From positions 3,596,001-3,660,000 of the forward strand of contig NZ_CP058559.1 of NCBI RefSeq assembly GCF_014467015.1: a stretch of DNA of 64,000 bases. Direction: 5' to 3'. Below are positions 18,890-27,972 of this stretch, one piece after another. Numbering within the stretch: the first letter of the stretch is position 1; each line of letters begins with the position of its first letter. The position numbers and the translations under genes are program-made. Source of the DNA: Alkalicella caledoniensis (lineage in GTDB: Bacteria > Bacillota > Proteinivoracia > Proteinivoracales > Proteinivoracaceae). The notes below the pieces were generated by a model. The model made no database searches, had not been told where the DNA came from, and saw only the letters and a program-made list of their open reading frames with translations.

Positions 18890-18918
18890 TTGACTATTGG
18901 TTTCCTTTGTATTATACT
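18890..18918 (+). promoter_or_regulatory. SigA promoter of rimO-pgsA
   Basis: TTGACT (18890-18895), a 17-base spacer and TATACT (18913-18918), 28 bases before rimO. The -35 lies in the T tail of the rodZ terminator. Confidence 0.75.
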
Positions 18919-18945
18919 TAAATTGGCATAAGGGAGGAAATAGAT

Positions 18946-20265
18946 ATGGTAAAAATCGCGACAGTAAGTCTTGGTTGCCCAAAAAACTTAGTAGACTCAG
19001 AAGTTATGTTGGGAACCCTTCAAGAAAATGGCTATATAATCATAAATGAGCCAGAAAATGCAGAGGTTATAATTATAAACACTTGTGGTTTCATCGAATC
19101 TGCAAAAAAAGAATCAATAGATACAATAGTGGAGTTCGCTCAATACAAAAAAAATAAATGCCAAGTACTTATTGTAACTGGGTGCTTAGTTCAAAGATAT
19201 AAGGATGAGTTGACCGGGGAAATTCCTGAGATTGATGGAATCATGGGAACAGGCGACTACGATAATATTATTCAATGTATAGACAATAATCTTAAGGGTG
19301 TGAAATATAACTCTACAGATAATATGGAGTATTTATATGATCATTTAACACCTAGACTACTCTCAACACCTAAATATACTGCATATCTAAAAATAGCAGA
19401 GGGGTGTGACAATCACTGTACTTATTGTATAATTCCTTCTTTACGAGGTAAATACAGAAGTAGAAGTATTGAATCCATAGTAACAGAGGCAAAAAGTTTA
19501 GCAAAAAATGGTGTTAAGGAAATTATCCTTATCGCACAGGATACTACTGTTTATGGTTTAGATCTTGATGGAAATTTACTACTTCCTAAACTTTTAGAAG
19601 AACTTAATGAAATTCAAGAACTAAAATGGATAAGACTTATGTATTGTTATCCTACTTTCATGACTGATGAGCTTATACAAAAAATTAAATCTCTACCAAA
19701 AGTTTGTAACTATATAGATATTCCTCTTCAGCATGGTGACGATAACATTCTTAAAAGTATGGGACGTAAGGAAACTAGACAAGAGTTAATAGATCTAGTG
19801 AAAAAACTCAGAAGTAACATTCCCGATGTAGCAATCAGAACCTCACTAATAGTTGGTTTCCCAGGTGAACAAGAAGAACATTTTAACAACTTAGTTGAAT
19901 TTGTCAAAGAGATTCAACTAGATAGGGTAGGTGTTTTTACGTATTCTAAAGAAGATGGAACCGCTGCTGCAAAACTAAAAGGGCAAGTTAATCAAAGAGT
20001 TAAGGTATTGAGGCAACACAAACTAATGAAATTACAGCAAAAAATATCAAGTTCATTAAATGCTAAATCAGTAGGAAAGATTTACGAAGTTTTAGTTGAA
20101 GGTATCAATGATAATGGACAGGCATGGGGAAGAACTTATAAAGATTCACCAGAAATAGATGGAAAAGTATTTATAGACACAACAGAAACTGTAGCAATAG
20201 GTGACTTTATCCCAGTAAAAATCGTTCAAGCCATGGAATATGATTTGATAGGGGAGAAGTGTTAG
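18946..20265 (+). CDS. rimO: Ribosomal protein S12 methylthiotransferase RimO
   Basis: A 439-residue radical-SAM methylthiotransferase that adds a methylthio group to Asp of ribosomal protein S12. The N-terminal UPF0004 domain opens ATVSLGCPKNLVDSEVMLG, typical of RimO, with its three cluster Cys. The radical SAM motif is CDNHCTYC near residue 150, and a C-terminal TRAM domain ends the protein. The S12-specific N-terminal signature separates it from the MiaB encoded at 42133. A GGGAGGAAA ribosome binding site is present. The next gene, pgsA, starts one base after the stop. Confidence 0.95.
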   Translation: MVKIATVSLGCPKNLVDSEVMLGTLQENGYIIINEPENAEVIIINTCGFIESAKKESIDTIVEFAQYKKNKCQVLIVTGCLVQRYKDELTGEIPEIDGIMGTGDYDNIIQCIDNNLKGVKYNSTDNMEYLYDHLTPRLLSTPKYTAYLKIAEGCDNHCTYCIIPSLRGKYRSRSIESIVTEAKSLAKNGVKEIILIAQDTTVYGLDLDGNLLLPKLLEELNEIQELKWIRLMYCYPTFMTDELIQKIKSLPKVCNYIDIPLQHGDDNILKSMGRKETRQELIDLVKKLRSNIPDVAIRTSLIVGFPGEQEEHFNNLVEFVKEIQLDRVGVFTYSKEDGTAAAKLKGQVNQRVKVLRQHKLMKLQQKISSSLNAKSVGKIYEVLVEGINDNGQAWGRTYKDSPEIDGKVFIDTTETVAIGDFIPVKIVQAMEYDLIGEKC

Positions 20266-20266
20266 T

Positions 20267-20848
20267 ATGAATTTAGCAAATAGAATAACATTAGCACGTA
20301 TTTTTTTAGCACCAATTTTTATGGTGATTATAGTAATCAACATACCCTATGGGGAACTTATAGCAGCTGCATTTTTTATAATCGCAGCTAGTACCGATGG
20401 TCTTGATGGTTACATTGCTAGGAAAAATAAACAGGTAACTAACTTCGGTAAGTTCCTAGACCCCCTTGCAGATAAACTTTTAATAACTGCTGCTCTTTTT
20501 ACCCTTGTATGGATGAAGGAATTAGGGCCAATCATTGCTTTTATAATAATTAGCCGTGAATTTGCAGTTACTGGCCTTAGAGTTATTGCTGCCAGTGAAG
20601 GAATAGTAATAGCAGCTAGTAAATGGGGTAAGATCAAGACTATTATGCAAATTATTGCAATTTCTGCACTAACAATAAATGCAGGATTAGCTGATACCAA
20701 TGTAGCTTTTCTGCAATGGTTTTTAAACTTTTTCCGTGTAGATATAATAGCATATGTTTCACTAATTCTAGCAGTAATCCTAACTATCTTCTCTGGACTT
20801 GATTACTTTTACAAAAATAGACATGTTATAAAAAAGGGCACACTCTAG
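20267..20848 (+). CDS. pgsA: CDP-diacylglycerol--glycerol-3-phosphate 3-phosphatidyltransferase
   Basis: A 193-residue integral membrane enzyme that makes phosphatidylglycerophosphate, the committed step to phosphatidylglycerol. The CDP-alcohol phosphotransferase motif D-G-x2-A-R-x8-G-x3-D-x3-D is complete in DGLDGYIARKNKQV...GKFLDPLADK (residues ~46-72). About five hydrophobic helices are visible. It is co-transcribed with rimO, with its ribosome binding site inside the rimO end. The position near cinA-recA is conserved across Firmicutes. Confidence 0.95.
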   Translation: MNLANRITLARIFLAPIFMVIIVINIPYGELIAAAFFIIAASTDGLDGYIARKNKQVTNFGKFLDPLADKLLITAALFTLVWMKELGPIIAFIIISREFAVTGLRVIAASEGIVIAASKWGKIKTIMQIIAISALTINAGLADTNVAFLQWFLNFFRVDIIAYVSLILAVILTIFSGLDYFYKNRHVIKKGTL

Positions 20849-20866
20849 AATAGAATTTTAATATTG

Positions 20867-20907
20867 AGCCAATATCTTGTTTCTAAACTGATATTGGCTT
20901 TTTTTTG
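20867..20907 (+). terminator. Terminator after pgsA
   Basis: A 10-bp stem AGCCAATATC / GATATTGGCT followed by 8 T residues. Confidence 0.9.
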
Positions 20908-20930
20908 TTCTTTTTTAACACTATTTTACA

Positions 20931-20959
20931 TTACATTTGTATAGTAATTATGTTATAAT
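20931..20959 (+). promoter_or_regulatory. Promoter of the membrane protein / FtsH-like pair
   Basis: TTACAT (20931-20936), a 17-base spacer and TATAAT (20954-20959). Confidence 0.65.
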
Positions 20960-20998
20960 CTACCGTGTTATGTAAACTAGAGAGGGGGAGGTTTTACC

Positions 20999-21517
20999 AT
21001 GAAAATAAGATGGCAAATAATCATTGCAGTAACGTTATTAATTGTTTTAGTATTTTTTGTGACCACATCTGTAATGGCTACACTAAAGGTGGAAAAACCT
21101 CTAGTTAGTATATTAGAAGGTGAATCTAATATCTCTGAATTCATTATACAAGAAGATGGAGATACTACTAAAATAATTATAAGTCTAAAATCTTTTGATT
21201 CACTTTTAGATTTTCACAAAAAATTGGATAGCTCTTTGGATCAAATATTAAAAAAAGATTACACTATTATTTATAATAACGAAGTACCATCACTTGAGCA
21301 TTCTTCATGGAGTAACTACTGGAGAGTAAATGCGACTTTGCAAGAATTATTAGTAAGTGGTAATTATACTGAAGCTATGATGGTTTTTGATGAATTAATA
21401 GGGGTGGACAACTATTTTCTATATATTGAAAACAACCAACTATTTTTCTTTTTTAATCTAGATAGCTACACTTATTTTAACGTCTTTAAATTAGAAAGAG
21501 GTGATTACCGATGGTAG
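20999..21517 (+). CDS. Unknown protein with one membrane anchor, coupled to an FtsH-like protease
   Basis: I do not recognise this 172-residue protein. Residues 5-28 (WQIIIAVTLLIVLVFFVTTS) form one strong hydrophobic anchor. About 140 polar, acidic residues follow, with mixed helix/strand character, which should face outward. AGGGGGAGG precedes the ATG, and the gene has its own promoter. The last codons overlap the start of the FtsH-like gene by 7 bases, so the two are translationally coupled. Because that protease lacks the usual extracytoplasmic domain, this protein may supply it or act as a substrate adaptor. That is an inference. Confidence 0.7.
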   Translation: MKIRWQIIIAVTLLIVLVFFVTTSVMATLKVEKPLVSILEGESNISEFIIQEDGDTTKIIISLKSFDSLLDFHKKLDSSLDQILKKDYTIIYNNEVPSLEHSSWSNYWRVNATLQELLVSGNYTEAMMVFDELIGVDNYFLYIENNQLFFFFNLDSYTYFNVFKLERGDYRW

Positions 21518-22992
21518 CAAAGGAACTAACTATCGGAACCCTGCTAGCTGTTGTCTTAATTTTAGCTTTTAAAGGATTTAATGTCTTCCCAGTGGCCTTA
21601 TTTGCAGGTATTGGGTTGTTTTTCTTATACAGAACTGAAGTTATTGATTTTGTAGAGTCTATGACTGAACAAAAAAACAAAGATTACCTTATATCTATTA
21701 ATTTTGATCAAATAGGTGGCCAAGAAGGACCAAAGAAAGAATTGCTAGAAGCCCTAGATTTTATTGTGAATAAAGATTTAGTATCAAAATTAGGAATTAG
21801 ACCATTAAAAGGTATTATTTTAGCGGGACCTCCGGGGACTGGTAAGACACTACTTGCTAAAGCAGCTGCGAAGTTCACGGATTCTTCTTTTATAGCTACC
21901 TCTGGTTCAGAGTTTGTGGAAATGTATGCAGGTGTTGGTGCAAAAAGAGTTAGGAAACTTTTTAGTGACGCCATAAAACTTGCTAAAAAAGAGAAAAAAG
22001 AATCAACTGTAATTTTTATAGATGAAATAGATGTCCTTGGGGTAAAAAGAGGTAGTAACTCTTCCCACATGGAGTATGACCAAACACTAAACCAACTACT
22101 AGTTGAAATGGATGGAGTTAAATCGAAGGATATTCAAGTTCTTATTATGGCTGCTACAAACAGAATAGACTTATTAGATGATGCATTGCTAAGGCCTGGT
22201 CGATTTGACAGAGTGGTTAATATTCCTCTACCGTCTAAAGAAGGACGTTTAGAAATATTAAAAATTCACTCTAAAAACAAACCACTAGATGATGTGGTGG
22301 ATTTAGACTCTGTTGCAGCACAAACTTTTGGCTTTTCAGGTGCTCACCTTGAAAGTGTAACTAATGAAGCAGCTATACTTGCCCTTAGAAACAACCGTGT
22401 TAATGTAATTCAAAAAGACTTCCAAGATGCCATTGAAAAGGTTATAATGGGCGAAAAAATAGATAGGGTACCCTCAAAAGAAGAGTTATACCGCGTTGCA
22501 TTACATGAGGTAGGCCATGGATTTATTAGTGAGTTCTACAGACCTAACTCAGTAGCGTCAATTACAGTAGCTCCGAGGGGACAAGCTTTAGGCTATATGA
22601 GACAAATAAATAGTGAAAACCTATTGGAAACCAAAAAAACCATTGAAAATATGATAGCAGTAACAGTTGCTGGTGCTATGACTGAAAAGATTTTTTACTC
22701 AGAGTTTAGTACTGGGGCAACTAATGATTTCAAAGAGGCAATCAATTTAGCTCAAAAGCTAATAAATTGTGGCTTAAGTGATCTAGGCACAACGAACTGT
22801 GATATACTTCCAAAAGAAATTTTGCATACAAAAATAAATTCAATAATCGAGGAAGTAAAAGTACAAACAGAAGCAGTGCTAATTCAATATAAAGAGTTAG
22901 TAAAAGATACAGCTGAATATCTACTAACAAATGAAACTATTTCCGGAGAAGACTTTAGAAAGAAAATTGAAGAAGTAGGAAAAGTAAACTAA
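21511..22992 (+). CDS. FtsH-like membrane AAA+ zinc protease, short N-terminus
   Basis: A 493-residue ATP-dependent protease. Two hydrophobic segments (about residues 8-22 and 25-42) are almost adjacent, without the ~70-residue extracytoplasmic domain of standard FtsH. The AAA+ domain has Walker A GPPGTGKT (~105), Walker B VIFIDEID, and an arginine-finger region RPGRFDR. The M41 zinc site is HEVGH near residue 332, with the third-ligand Asp region ATNDFKEA. All catalytic residues are present, so it should be active. Normal FtsH is 600-650 residues, so this is a shortened paralogue, and a housekeeping ftsH is presumably elsewhere. It lies between pgsA and cinA. Confidence 0.88.
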   Translation: MVAKELTIGTLLAVVLILAFKGFNVFPVALFAGIGLFFLYRTEVIDFVESMTEQKNKDYLISINFDQIGGQEGPKKELLEALDFIVNKDLVSKLGIRPLKGIILAGPPGTGKTLLAKAAAKFTDSSFIATSGSEFVEMYAGVGAKRVRKLFSDAIKLAKKEKKESTVIFIDEIDVLGVKRGSNSSHMEYDQTLNQLLVEMDGVKSKDIQVLIMAATNRIDLLDDALLRPGRFDRVVNIPLPSKEGRLEILKIHSKNKPLDDVVDLDSVAAQTFGFSGAHLESVTNEAAILALRNNRVNVIQKDFQDAIEKVIMGEKIDRVPSKEELYRVALHEVGHGFISEFYRPNSVASITVAPRGQALGYMRQINSENLLETKKTIENMIAVTVAGAMTEKIFYSEFSTGATNDFKEAINLAQKLINCGLSDLGTTNCDILPKEILHTKINSIIEEVKVQTEAVLIQYKELVKDTAEYLLTNETISGEDFRKKIEEVGKVN

Positions 22993-23028
22993 GGATACCA
23001 TAATAAAGGTGTCCTTAGTTTTTTTTTG
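22988..23028 (+). terminator. Terminator after the FtsH-like gene
   Basis: A 12-bp stem ACTAAGGATACC / GGTGTCCTTAGT (one G-U pair) followed by a T run. Confidence 0.88.
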
Positions 23029-23079
23029 AAAAAACCTTTTCGTTTAAACAGTTATTACTCATTATGCAATTAAAGGAAT

Positions 23080-23087
23080 TTGTCGAA
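23080..23087 (+). promoter_or_regulatory. Possible Spo0A box upstream of cinA
   Basis: TTGTCGAA matches the Spo0A box core. A partial second GGTCGAAT follows at 23091. The 8-base match alone is weak evidence, but it lies 39 bases from the cinA start. Confidence 0.3.
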
Positions 23088-23125
23088 AGGGGTCGAATAA
23101 TAATAGTATATAGGAGGTGTATTTT

Positions 23126-24358
23126 GTGAAAGGTGAAATCATAGCAGTTGGGACAGAACTTTTACTTGGTGATATAGTAAATACAAATGCACAATTTATA
23201 AGCCAAAAATGTGCGTTTATTGGTTTAAACATTTATTATCATACGTCCGTGGGGGATAACTCATCCCGACTTGCCACTGTATTACACTCTTCTTTATCCA
23301 GGTCAGATGTTATTATTATTACCGGAGGCTTAGGGCCAACTAAAGACGACTTAACAAAAGAAGTGGTTGCTAAAGTATTGAATAAGCCTTTGAAACTCAA
23401 CTGGCAATGGTATAAAACTATTAATAAAATCTTTTCCAAACGAGCAACTATAATGCCTAGTAACAATATAAAACAAGCACTGATTCCCAAAGGGGCTGAA
23501 ATTCTTACCAATAAAAATGGAACTGCATGTGGGATTTATATTAATTCTCATGGAAAGCATCTGTTTTTACTACCAGGGCCCCCAAGAGAAATGTTCCCAA
23601 TGTTTGAAGATAAAGTACTACCTAAGCTATTTGAGCTTGAGGAAAACTTAGGAAGGATCCACTCTAGGGTCATAAAGACTTATGGCATAGGTGAGTCAGC
23701 TTTAGTTGAAAAAATTGATGATATAATAACAAATCAAACAGATCCTACCATCTGTACTTTGGCTAAAAATGATGGTATTCATGTACGTATAACAACAAAC
23801 ACTGATCAAGATAAAATTACTAAAACACTTTCCACGGTGGAAATGAGGTTAAAAGAGTATGTATGGGGCTATGACGATGACTCTGTTAATCAGTTGATTG
23901 TTAAGACACTTAAAGATAAAAAACTCAGTGTAAGTACAGTAGAGTCATGTACAGGAGGAGCTATAGCATCATCTTTAACGGATGTCCCTGGAAGTGCAAG
24001 TGTTTACACTGAGGGTACTGTGCTTTATACAGAACAATCAAAAGCTAATTTTTTACATTGTTCTTTGACTGAAATTCCCCAAGGGGGCATCGAGGAACAA
24101 CTGACAATAAAACTTGCTAAGAGGGCAAAGGAAGTTTTTTCTACAAGCATTGCTTTTGCTATAACCGGGGCTTTAGGGCCAACTGCTCCTAAAGGAGTTG
24201 AAGTGGGTACTATTTTCATGGCCATAGTTTTAGATAACAAAATTGTTAGTAAAGAGTTTAAGTTTTATGGTTCGCGGGAGAATATAAAAGAAAAAGCTAT
24301 TTTAGCAGCTTTACATCTAATTTACAAAAACTTAAACGAGGAGCCCTTAGATGGATAA
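23126..24358 (+). CDS. cinA: CinA-family protein (nicotinamide-nucleotide amidohydrolase / competence-damage)
   Basis: A 410-residue protein with an N-terminal MoaB/MogA-like domain (residues 1-170, GEIIAVGTELLLGDIVNTNA) and a C-terminal NMN deamidase domain (~255-405, STVESCTGGAIASSLTDVPG). It recycles NMN in the pyridine nucleotide cycle, and in competent Firmicutes it is co-expressed with recA. The GTG at 23126 is chosen for its spacing of 7 from AGGAGGT (23112-23118); the in-frame GTG at 23117 overlaps that site. The order pgsA-(FtsH-like)-cinA-recA resembles Bacillus. It overlaps the next gene by 8 bases. Confidence 0.92.
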   Translation: MKGEIIAVGTELLLGDIVNTNAQFISQKCAFIGLNIYYHTSVGDNSSRLATVLHSSLSRSDVIIITGGLGPTKDDLTKEVVAKVLNKPLKLNWQWYKTINKIFSKRATIMPSNNIKQALIPKGAEILTNKNGTACGIYINSHGKHLFLLPGPPREMFPMFEDKVLPKLFELEENLGRIHSRVIKTYGIGESALVEKIDDIITNQTDPTICTLAKNDGIHVRITTNTDQDKITKTLSTVEMRLKEYVWGYDDDSVNQLIVKTLKDKKLSVSTVESCTGGAIASSLTDVPGSASVYTEGTVLYTEQSKANFLHCSLTEIPQGGIEEQLTIKLAKRAKEVFSTSIAFAITGALGPTAPKGVEVGTIFMAIVLDNKIVSKEFKFYGSRENIKEKAILAALHLIYKNLNEEPLDG

Positions 24359-25808
24359 AATAAAGCAATCTTTTAACTCATTCTTCCTAAATAAGTACGT
24401 TCATATATTAGTCTTGAGTTTAATAGGAGCAATATTGTTTATATCTATATTGGGAACAACATCTTTCCAAGTGTTAGCTTTTGAACTAGATGTCAGCATA
24501 AGTATTTTCGATAGCGGACTGACAGAAATACAGATTCCACCTTTAGGGATCATAAGGAGTAGAACTCATTCGTCACCTCTAAGATTTACAATAGGGCTTT
24601 CAAATATAAACTTAAATTTATTAGAGGAACTTACAGAGGGAGAGAAACAAGAAGAAATACTAAGTTCTGTTATAAATATACTCACCCAAAGAATGAAAAT
24701 TTTTATCCTACGTAATGCTATTTTGGCTTTTTTAGGGGGTTTTTTATTTACCTTCTTCTTTTATAAAAAGCCTAAGGATCTTATAATAGGTGGAACCATA
24801 GGTTTATTGGTATTTGTAATTTTGTTAACTTCAACTTTCGCAACGTATGACCAGACAGCTTTTTTCACCAACCCTGAATTTGAAGGAGTTCTTCAAATGG
24901 CCCCTTGGATGTTTGGGCTTTTAGAAGAGAGTTTAGAGCGTTTAGAGGATTTTGGTGACCAAATGGACCTTCTAATTGTCAATCTATATCATTTATTTGA
25001 GCGGATACAATATTTAGAACCCCTTGGCGCAGTAGATGGTGACATAAAAGTACTACATGTTTCTGATATTCATAATCACCCAGTGGCCTATGACTTCATT
25101 AGACAGGTGGTGCGGAATTTCAATGTAGACCTAGTTATAGATACTGGGGATATTAGTGATTATGGTACTCCACTGGAAGGCGAGCTTTTAATGAACTTAG
25201 CTGATATTGAAGTTCCATATGTTTTTATTCCTGGAAATCATGATTCGCCTGCTATAATTGAGACACTGCAAACAATTGAAAATGTATTTGTGATACTAGA
25301 TGATGTGATTTATGTCAACGGAGTAACCATAGCTGGCATAGCAGACCCTGCATCTGCTTCAACTGCCATGGCGGTTCCCCCTAGGCAGGAGTATGAAAGA
25401 CTAGCAAGACAACTGGAAAACACCATAATAGAAAGTGGTCTAGATCCATTTTTTGTAATATCTCATCATCCTATTATATCAGAGCAATTAGCTGGCAAGT
25501 ATCCATTATTGTTACATGGACATACACATACTTTAAATATATTTGAAAGTGAAGGGTCAGTGATTATTAACCCAGGAACCTCTGGAGCAGCAGGTATAAG
25601 AGGTCTGTTAGCTAGAGATGAGGTGCCTTATAGTGTGGTGTTAGTACATCTAAAAAAACAAGAAGATGACAGTCTTAGACTTGCAGCAGTAGATACTATT
25701 AAAGTTTATAACATAAGCTCTGGATTTATATTAGAACGCAAACTAATACAATCCCAACTAAGAGAAGAAGATGGAGAAGAAGAGATAGTAGAACCAGAAG
25801 AAGAGTAG
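24351..25808 (+). CDS. Membrane-bound calcineurin-like metallophosphoesterase
   Basis: 485 residues. An N-terminal membrane helix (~17-45) is followed by an extracytoplasmic loop and two more hydrophobic segments (~122-165). After a linker comes a complete metallophosphoesterase domain (~235-430): VSDIHNH, DTGDISD, PGNHDS, SHHPI and GHTHT supply the metal ligands. An acidic tail (EEDGEEEIVEPEEE) ends the protein. The substrate is unknown; relatives cleave phosphodiesters, UDP-sugars or nucleotides. The start overlaps the cinA stop by 8 bases, so the two are co-translated, although no functional link is known to me. Confidence 0.85.
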   Translation: MDKIKQSFNSFFLNKYVHILVLSLIGAILFISILGTTSFQVLAFELDVSISIFDSGLTEIQIPPLGIIRSRTHSSPLRFTIGLSNINLNLLEELTEGEKQEEILSSVINILTQRMKIFILRNAILAFLGGFLFTFFFYKKPKDLIIGGTIGLLVFVILLTSTFATYDQTAFFTNPEFEGVLQMAPWMFGLLEESLERLEDFGDQMDLLIVNLYHLFERIQYLEPLGAVDGDIKVLHVSDIHNHPVAYDFIRQVVRNFNVDLVIDTGDISDYGTPLEGELLMNLADIEVPYVFIPGNHDSPAIIETLQTIENVFVILDDVIYVNGVTIAGIADPASASTAMAVPPRQEYERLARQLENTIIESGLDPFFVISHHPIISEQLAGKYPLLLHGHTHTLNIFESEGSVIINPGTSGAAGIRGLLARDEVPYSVVLVHLKKQEDDSLRLAAVDTIKVYNISSGFILERKLIQSQLREEDGEEEIVEPEEE

Positions 25809-25823
25809 ATAGTCAATGATTTC

Positions 25824-25867
25824 AAAACAAGCTAGAAGGCTGTTAGCTGCCTTTTAGCTTGTTTTTT
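25824..25867 (+). terminator. Terminator of the cinA-phosphoesterase unit
   Basis: A long stem AAAACAAGCTAGAAGGC / GCCTTTTAGCTTGTTTT (G-U tolerated) with a T run. Confidence 0.88.
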
Positions 25868-26371
25868 GTAAAACCTTACGGACACCATTTGGCACCAACT
25901 AAAACCACACCATCTGGCACCAAGGGATATGTAAGTGGGGTCCTTATTACTTATGTACTTAAAGATCTTTAGTTTATAGCTCACTGTAACCTCTATATCC
26001 TGCAACCATGCTGGGTCAAACTGCAATCTATTTACTGATACATGCTGGGTCGTGAAAACCTTACGGACACCATCTGACACCAACTAAAACCACACCATCT
26101 GACACCAAGAGATATGTAAGTGGGGTCTCTATTACTAAGTATTTTCGTAGTGTGGAGCTTTTAGTGGAGGATAGTGTGAGGCTTATTTATTGCAATGTTA
26201 AGGTTTTTGTAGCCAAAAAAGTAAGACCCACAAACCTAAACCACAAGTCCGCGTAATCCGCGTAATCTCTATTTAAAATTTTGTTATGCTCTTTTGACCC
26301 TAAGGCTATTTGTTTTTTGCTTTATCTCTAAAAAAAATTAAAACCAAACATTCATTCCAAACAAAAAATAC
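25868..26371. repeat. Intergenic region built of dispersed repeat modules
   Basis: No gene is visible here. Two ~73-base direct copies (25870-25942 and 26055-26127, offset 185) begin AAAACCTTACGGACACCAT and end TAAGTGGGGTC. Between them are two CATGCTGGGTC motifs (26007-26017 and 26041-26051). Near 26243-26274 is a block with tandem CCGCGTAAT units. Reverse-complement relatives of all three modules recur at 60.5 kb and 63.1-63.9 kb. An 83-codon minus-strand frame through the repeats has no ribosome binding site and is not called. Confidence 0.85.
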
Positions 26372-26400
26372 TTGCTTCAATCGAATAAATGTTCTATAAT
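26372..26400 (+). promoter_or_regulatory. recA promoter
   Basis: TTGCTT (26372-26377), a 17-base spacer and TATAAT (26395-26400), 38 bases before the recA start. The spacer is filled by a LexA box. Confidence 0.8.
26382..26395 (+). promoter_or_regulatory. LexA (SOS) box in the recA promoter
   Basis: CGAATAAATGTTCT matches the Gram-positive SOS box CGAACRNRYGTTYC at 12 of 14 positions. It lies between -35 and -10, so bound LexA would exclude RNA polymerase. Confidence 0.82.
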
Positions 26401-26438
26401 TAGCTTAACGAAAAGAAATTTTGGGGGAGGAATTACAT

Positions 26439-27464
26439 ATGGAAAAGAAAAAAGCACTAGAGATGGCCTTACATCAGATTGAAAGACAGTTCGGAAAAGG
26501 CTCTATAATGAAACTTGGAGAGAACACTAGCCTTTCAGTTTCAACTATTGCATCAGGCTGTTTAGACTTGGATATAGCCCTAGGGACTGGTGGTTTTCCA
26601 CGGGGAAGGATTGTTGAGATATATGGACCAGAGTCATCTGGTAAAACCACTGTGGCCCTCCACGCCATTGCACAAGCTCAAAAAAGTGGTGGAACTGCAG
26701 CTTTTATTGATGCTGAGCATGCTTTAGACCCTGTATATGCAAAAAAACTAGGTGTTAACATAGATGAACTTTATGTATCTCAGCCAGATACTGGAGAACA
26801 AGCCCTTGAGATTGCTGAAGCGCTAGTTCGTAGTGGTGCTATAGATATCATTGTAGTGGATTCAGTTGCGGCCCTAGTACCTAAGGCGGAAATTGAAGGT
26901 GAAATGGGTGATTCCCATGTAGGCCTACAAGCCCGCCTAATGAGTCAGGCCTTAAGAAAGCTTTCTGGAGCTATAAGCAAATCAAAAACTATTGCTGTAT
27001 TTATTAACCAGTTGCGTGAGAAGGTAGGGGTTATGTTTGGTAGTCCAGAAACTACACCAGGTGGACGAGCTCTTAAGTTCTACGCTTCTGTAAGACTAGA
27101 TGTTAGACGTACAGAAACCCTTAAACAAGGGCAAGATATGGTTGGTAACCGTACTAGAGTTAAAGTTGTTAAAAACAAAATTGCGCCACCATTTAAACAA
27201 GCAGAATTTGATATAATGTATGGTGAAGGTATATCAAGGGAAGGCTGTGTTTTAGATATAGGCGCAAATATAGACGTTGTTGCTAAAAGTGGAGCTTGGT
27301 ACTCTTATGAAAATGAGAGATTAGGGCAAGGACGTGAAAATGCTAAGCAATTTTTAAAAGAAAACCCAGAAATTTGTGATGTGATCGAAGGAAAAATCCG
27401 AGAACATTATAACTTAAGTACAGGGATAACTCCATCTGAAGACCAAATACAAGACCAGGCATAA
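26439..27464 (+). CDS. recA: Recombinase RecA
   Basis: A 341-residue strand-exchange ATPase and coprotease for LexA self-cleavage. Walker A is GPESSGKTT, and the [37 protein letters not shown] and [14 protein letters not shown] blocks are intact. The C-terminal tail is acidic. The ATG at 26439 follows GGGGGAGG; upstream in-frame codons have no ribosome binding site. A LexA box overlaps its promoter, and the LexA repressor is encoded in this window at 54.3 kb, so the SOS loop is closed locally. Confidence 0.98.
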   Translation: MEKKKALEMALHQIERQFGKGSIMKLGENTSLSVSTIASGCLDLDIALGTGGFPRGRIVEIYGPESSGKTTVALHAIAQAQKSGGTAAFIDAEHALDPVYAKKLGVNIDELYVSQPDTGEQALEIAEALVRSGAIDIIVVDSVAALVPKAEIEGEMGDSHVGLQARLMSQALRKLSGAISKSKTIAVFINQLREKVGVMFGSPETTPGGRALKFYASVRLDVRRTETLKQGQDMVGNRTRVKVVKNKIAPPFKQAEFDIMYGEGISREGCVLDIGANIDVVAKSGAWYSYENERLGQGRENAKQFLKENPEICDVIEGKIREHYNLSTGITPSEDQIQDQA

Positions 27465-27481
27465 TTTGCCTGGTTTTTTAT
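27454..27481 (+). terminator. Terminator after recA
   Basis: Stem ACCAGGC / GCCTGGT followed by a 6-T run; the recA stop lies in its loop. Some read-through into recX is likely, since no separate recX promoter is obvious. Confidence 0.82.
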
Positions 27482-27498
27482 AAAGCGGGTGAAATCGT

Positions 27499-27972
27499 AT
27501 GAAAGATAAAGCTTTGTCAATGGCATATAGATACCTTTCATTTAAGGATCGAACAGAACAAGAACTGGTGAAGTATCTTGAAAAAAAGGAATTTACAGAA
27601 GTTGTTATAATAGAAGTTATAGACAAGTTAAAGGAATACAACTACCTTAATGACCAAAGATATATGCAAAATTTCCACAGATATCAAACTCAAACTAAGG
27701 GTTATGGACCTTTAAGAGTACAATATAACCTACAACAAAAAGGTATAAGCAAAGATAAATACCAGGAATTCGAAGGTCAAAGTGAATCAGATTATTATAC
27801 CATAGCCCTTAAGATAGGGTTAAAAAAGCTCAAAGACAAGAGAGATTTAGATTCTTTGAGAAAACTATATGCTTTTTTACTAAGGAGAGGTTATTCTCCA
27901 GCAGTTGTGAGTAAAGTCATTAACACTTTAAAGGATAAGGAGAATTTTCATGAAGATAGTCTTTATAACTGA
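27499..27972 (+). CDS. recX: Regulatory protein RecX
   Basis: 157 residues made of the three-helix RecX repeats (for example YLSFKDRTEQELVKYLEKKEF and YLNDQRYMQNFHRYQ). RecX binds the RecA filament and limits its activity. It lies 34 bases after recA, as in many bacteria, and overlaps the following nuclease gene by 23 bases. That couples recA control to the downstream Mre11/Rad50-like genes. A GCGGGTGA ribosome binding site precedes the ATG. Confidence 0.88.
   Translation: MKDKALSMAYRYLSFKDRTEQELVKYLEKKEFTEVVIIEVIDKLKEYNYLNDQRYMQNFHRYQTQTKGYGPLRVQYNLQQKGISKDKYQEFEGQSESDYYTIALKIGLKKLKDKRDLDSLRKLYAFLLRRGYSPAVVSKVINTLKDKENFHEDSLYN

Noticed and set aside
25832..26083. Minus-strand open frame of 83 codons before recA
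   Set aside because: Runs through the terminator and dispersed repeats; no ribosome binding site and no protein-like pattern.
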